A DNA stretch of 14,230 nt from an uncultured Bacteroidales bacterium (GTDB lineage Bacteria; Bacteroidota; Bacteroidia; Bacteroidales; Paludibacteraceae), in contig CAKZZM010000057.1 of NCBI GenBank assembly GCA_937885465.1, forward strand, positions 1-14,230, in the 5' to 3' direction. Position numbers and translations under genes: made by a program. How positions within the stretch are numbered: the first letter of the stretch is position 1; the number at the start of each line of letters is the position of its first letter. Of this stretch, positions 13,348 through 14,230 are shown piece by piece. Below the pieces are notes generated by a model. That model did not search any database. It saw nothing but the letters and a program-made list of their open reading frames with translations, and was not told where the DNA came from.

Positions 13348-14161
13348 GATATATCAACAAATGCTGTCTGCCTATGATTTAACCACCGAGCAGGCAAAGC
13401 GCAATGCAACCTTCGAAATAACGCAGCAAATTATTCTCGCCGGACTGCATCGCGGTGGTTTCTTTGACGAAGCTGCTTTTTATGGAGGAACATGTTTGCG
13501 CATTTTTCACGGACTCAACCGCTTTAGTGAGGATATGGATTTTTCACTTCTAAAGCCCAACAGCAAATTTCAATTTGAAAAATACTTTCCGTATATTATT
13601 GATGAATTCGCAATTATAGGCAGAGAGGTAAGTATCCAAAAGAAAGAAAAGAAACTCGGCAAAGTCGAATCGGCTTTTCTCAAAGATACTACCGAAATAT
13701 ATAATGTGGCGTTCCAAACAGAAAAAAGCATCAAAATAAAGATTGAAGTCGATACTGAGCCTCCATTAAATTTTCAAACAGAGGAAAAATTATCACTACA
13801 CCCCTATTCCTTCTACACTCGTTGTTTCACCCTGCCGGATTTATTTGCGGGCAAGATGCATGCGCTTGTTTTCCGCACATGGAAACAACGGGTAAAAGGT
13901 CGCGACTGGTATGATTTCGAATGGTATGTACGCAATGGTGTGCCACTTGATTTTGGACACTTACAAGAGCGCATCCGACAATTCAACGGACAAGAGTTAA
14001 ACAAAGAAGAATTTATGGTTTTGCTAACCGACCGTTTGCAAAATACTGACATACAAGCAGTCAAACGAGATGTACAACCATTTGTCCGCAATCCACAAGA
14101 CCTGCAAATATGGTCAAACGATTACTTTATTGAATTATCTAAACTCATTAAATTCTTATAA
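13340..14161 (+). CDS. AbiEii-type nucleotidyltransferase toxin
   Basis: 273 residues, normal length. Motif I of the DNA polymerase beta-like nucleotidyltransferase fold is complete: FYGGTCLRIFHGLNRFSEDMDFSL (47-70 in part; G49, G50, T51, D65 and D67 are the key residues). Further family blocks: KIKIEVDTEPP (132-142; D138 a candidate third carboxylate), LFAGKMHALVFR (168-179, K172 in the conserved AGK) and KGRDWYDFEWYV (186-197). Related AbiEii/MenA toxins transfer nucleotides to tRNA acceptor stems and halt translation; the exact target here cannot be read from sequence. It is preceded by its antitoxin with an 8-bp overlap, and followed after 2 bp by the CARF-type gene. Confidence 0.87.
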   Translation: MNEIYQQMLSAYDLTTEQAKRNATFEITQQIILAGLHRGGFFDEAAFYGGTCLRIFHGLNRFSEDMDFSLLKPNSKFQFEKYFPYIIDEFAIIGREVSIQKKEKKLGKVESAFLKDTTEIYNVAFQTEKSIKIKIEVDTEPPLNFQTEEKLSLHPYSFYTRCFTLPDLFAGKMHALVFRTWKQRVKGRDWYDFEWYVRNGVPLDFGHLQERIRQFNGQELNKEEFMVLLTDRLQNTDIQAVKRDVQPFVRNPQDLQIWSNDYFIELSKLIKFL

Positions 14162-14163
14162 TT

Positions 14164-14230
14164 ATGGCAAAAGTTCTTATCTCCTGTATTGGCACAGGGC
14201 GTAGAGATATAAATGATAGAGCAGAAAGAA
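14164..14230 (+). CDS. CARF-domain CRISPR ancillary protein (Csx1/Csm6-type), 3' partial
   Basis: Only the first 22 codons are in the window: MAKVLISCIGTG, then RRDINDRAER. A first beta strand ending in a glycine-rich turn (MxKVLISxxGTG) is the usual start of CARF proteins of the Csx1/TIGR02221 type, which bind cyclic oligoadenylate made by Cas10 and then activate a HEPN ribonuclease or another effector domain. The effector domain lies beyond the edge, so its activity is unknown. The start is 2 bp after the abiE toxin stop, so it is probably read from the abiE promoter. Its presence near a GGDD-positive Cas10 supports the call, which still rests on a short N-terminus. Confidence 0.6.
   Translation, partial: MAKVLISCIGTGRRDINDRAER

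Overview
The window looks like a Bacteroidota (Bacteroidales-type) chromosome. Four upstream regions carry the Bacteroidota promoter TTTG-N20-TAnnTTTG at exact spacing. The protein families (Fic with N-terminal DUF4172-like region, DUF4143 ATPase, ORF6N and DUF1810 relics, Cas6b-like Cas6, DUF2027-type Smr domain) are all common there. All intact genes lie on the + strand.

Layout. (1) Positions 1-662: the 3' part of a TPR plus retropepsin-like aspartyl protease gene, cut by the window edge. (2) 663-983: no intact gene, but a small graveyard: a frameshifted 5' fragment of a DUF1810-family gene, a possible minus-strand coding scrap, a run of nine G, and a fragment of an ORF6N-domain gene. (3) 916-3541: two stand-alone genes, each with its own promoter and palindromic operator-like elements: a DUF4143-type ATPase and a Fic-family AMP-transferase. 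(4) 3542-3732: more debris, including a second broken copy of the same DUF1810 5' end. (5) 3733-12233: one promoter followed by a type III CRISPR-Cas effector operon: cas6, cas10 (GGDD present, no HD nuclease domain), a single Cas7 (Csm3-like), a Csx10/Cas5-like RAMP protein with a helical C-terminal extension, a double-Cas7 protein, a small type III-associated protein in the csx19 position, and a 770-residue TIGR03986-type RAMP protein with a long charged helix and C-terminal helical domain. (6) 12253-12552: a stand-alone Smr nuclease domain. (7) 12597-14161: an AbiE toxin-antitoxin pair with its own promoter and operator. (8) 14164-end: the first 22 codons of a protein starting like a Csx1/Csm6-type CARF protein, only 2 bp after the AbiE toxin gene.

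How the parts fit. Cas6 would process crRNAs from an array that is not in the window. The RAMP proteins would form the crRNA-bound backbone and cut target RNA. Cas10, with its palm GGDD motif but no HD domain, would signal through cyclic oligoadenylates. The CARF protein at the right edge is the obvious candidate receptor. Gene content (HD-less Cas10, Csx10, multi-Cas7 proteins, small csx19-like protein) points to subtype III-D or a Bacteroidota relative, although names used for such loci also include III-B. Together with DUF4143 ATPase, Fic and AbiE this reads as a defence/accessory island. Most unusual: the C-terminal extensions of two RAMP proteins, the insertion of AbiE between the effector complex and its probable CARF effector, five consecutive consensus Shine-Dalgarno sequences in a phylum that rarely uses them, and a near-identical 28-bp palindromic element upstream of both fic and abiE. 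No cas1/cas2, CRISPR array, rRNA or tRNA was seen.
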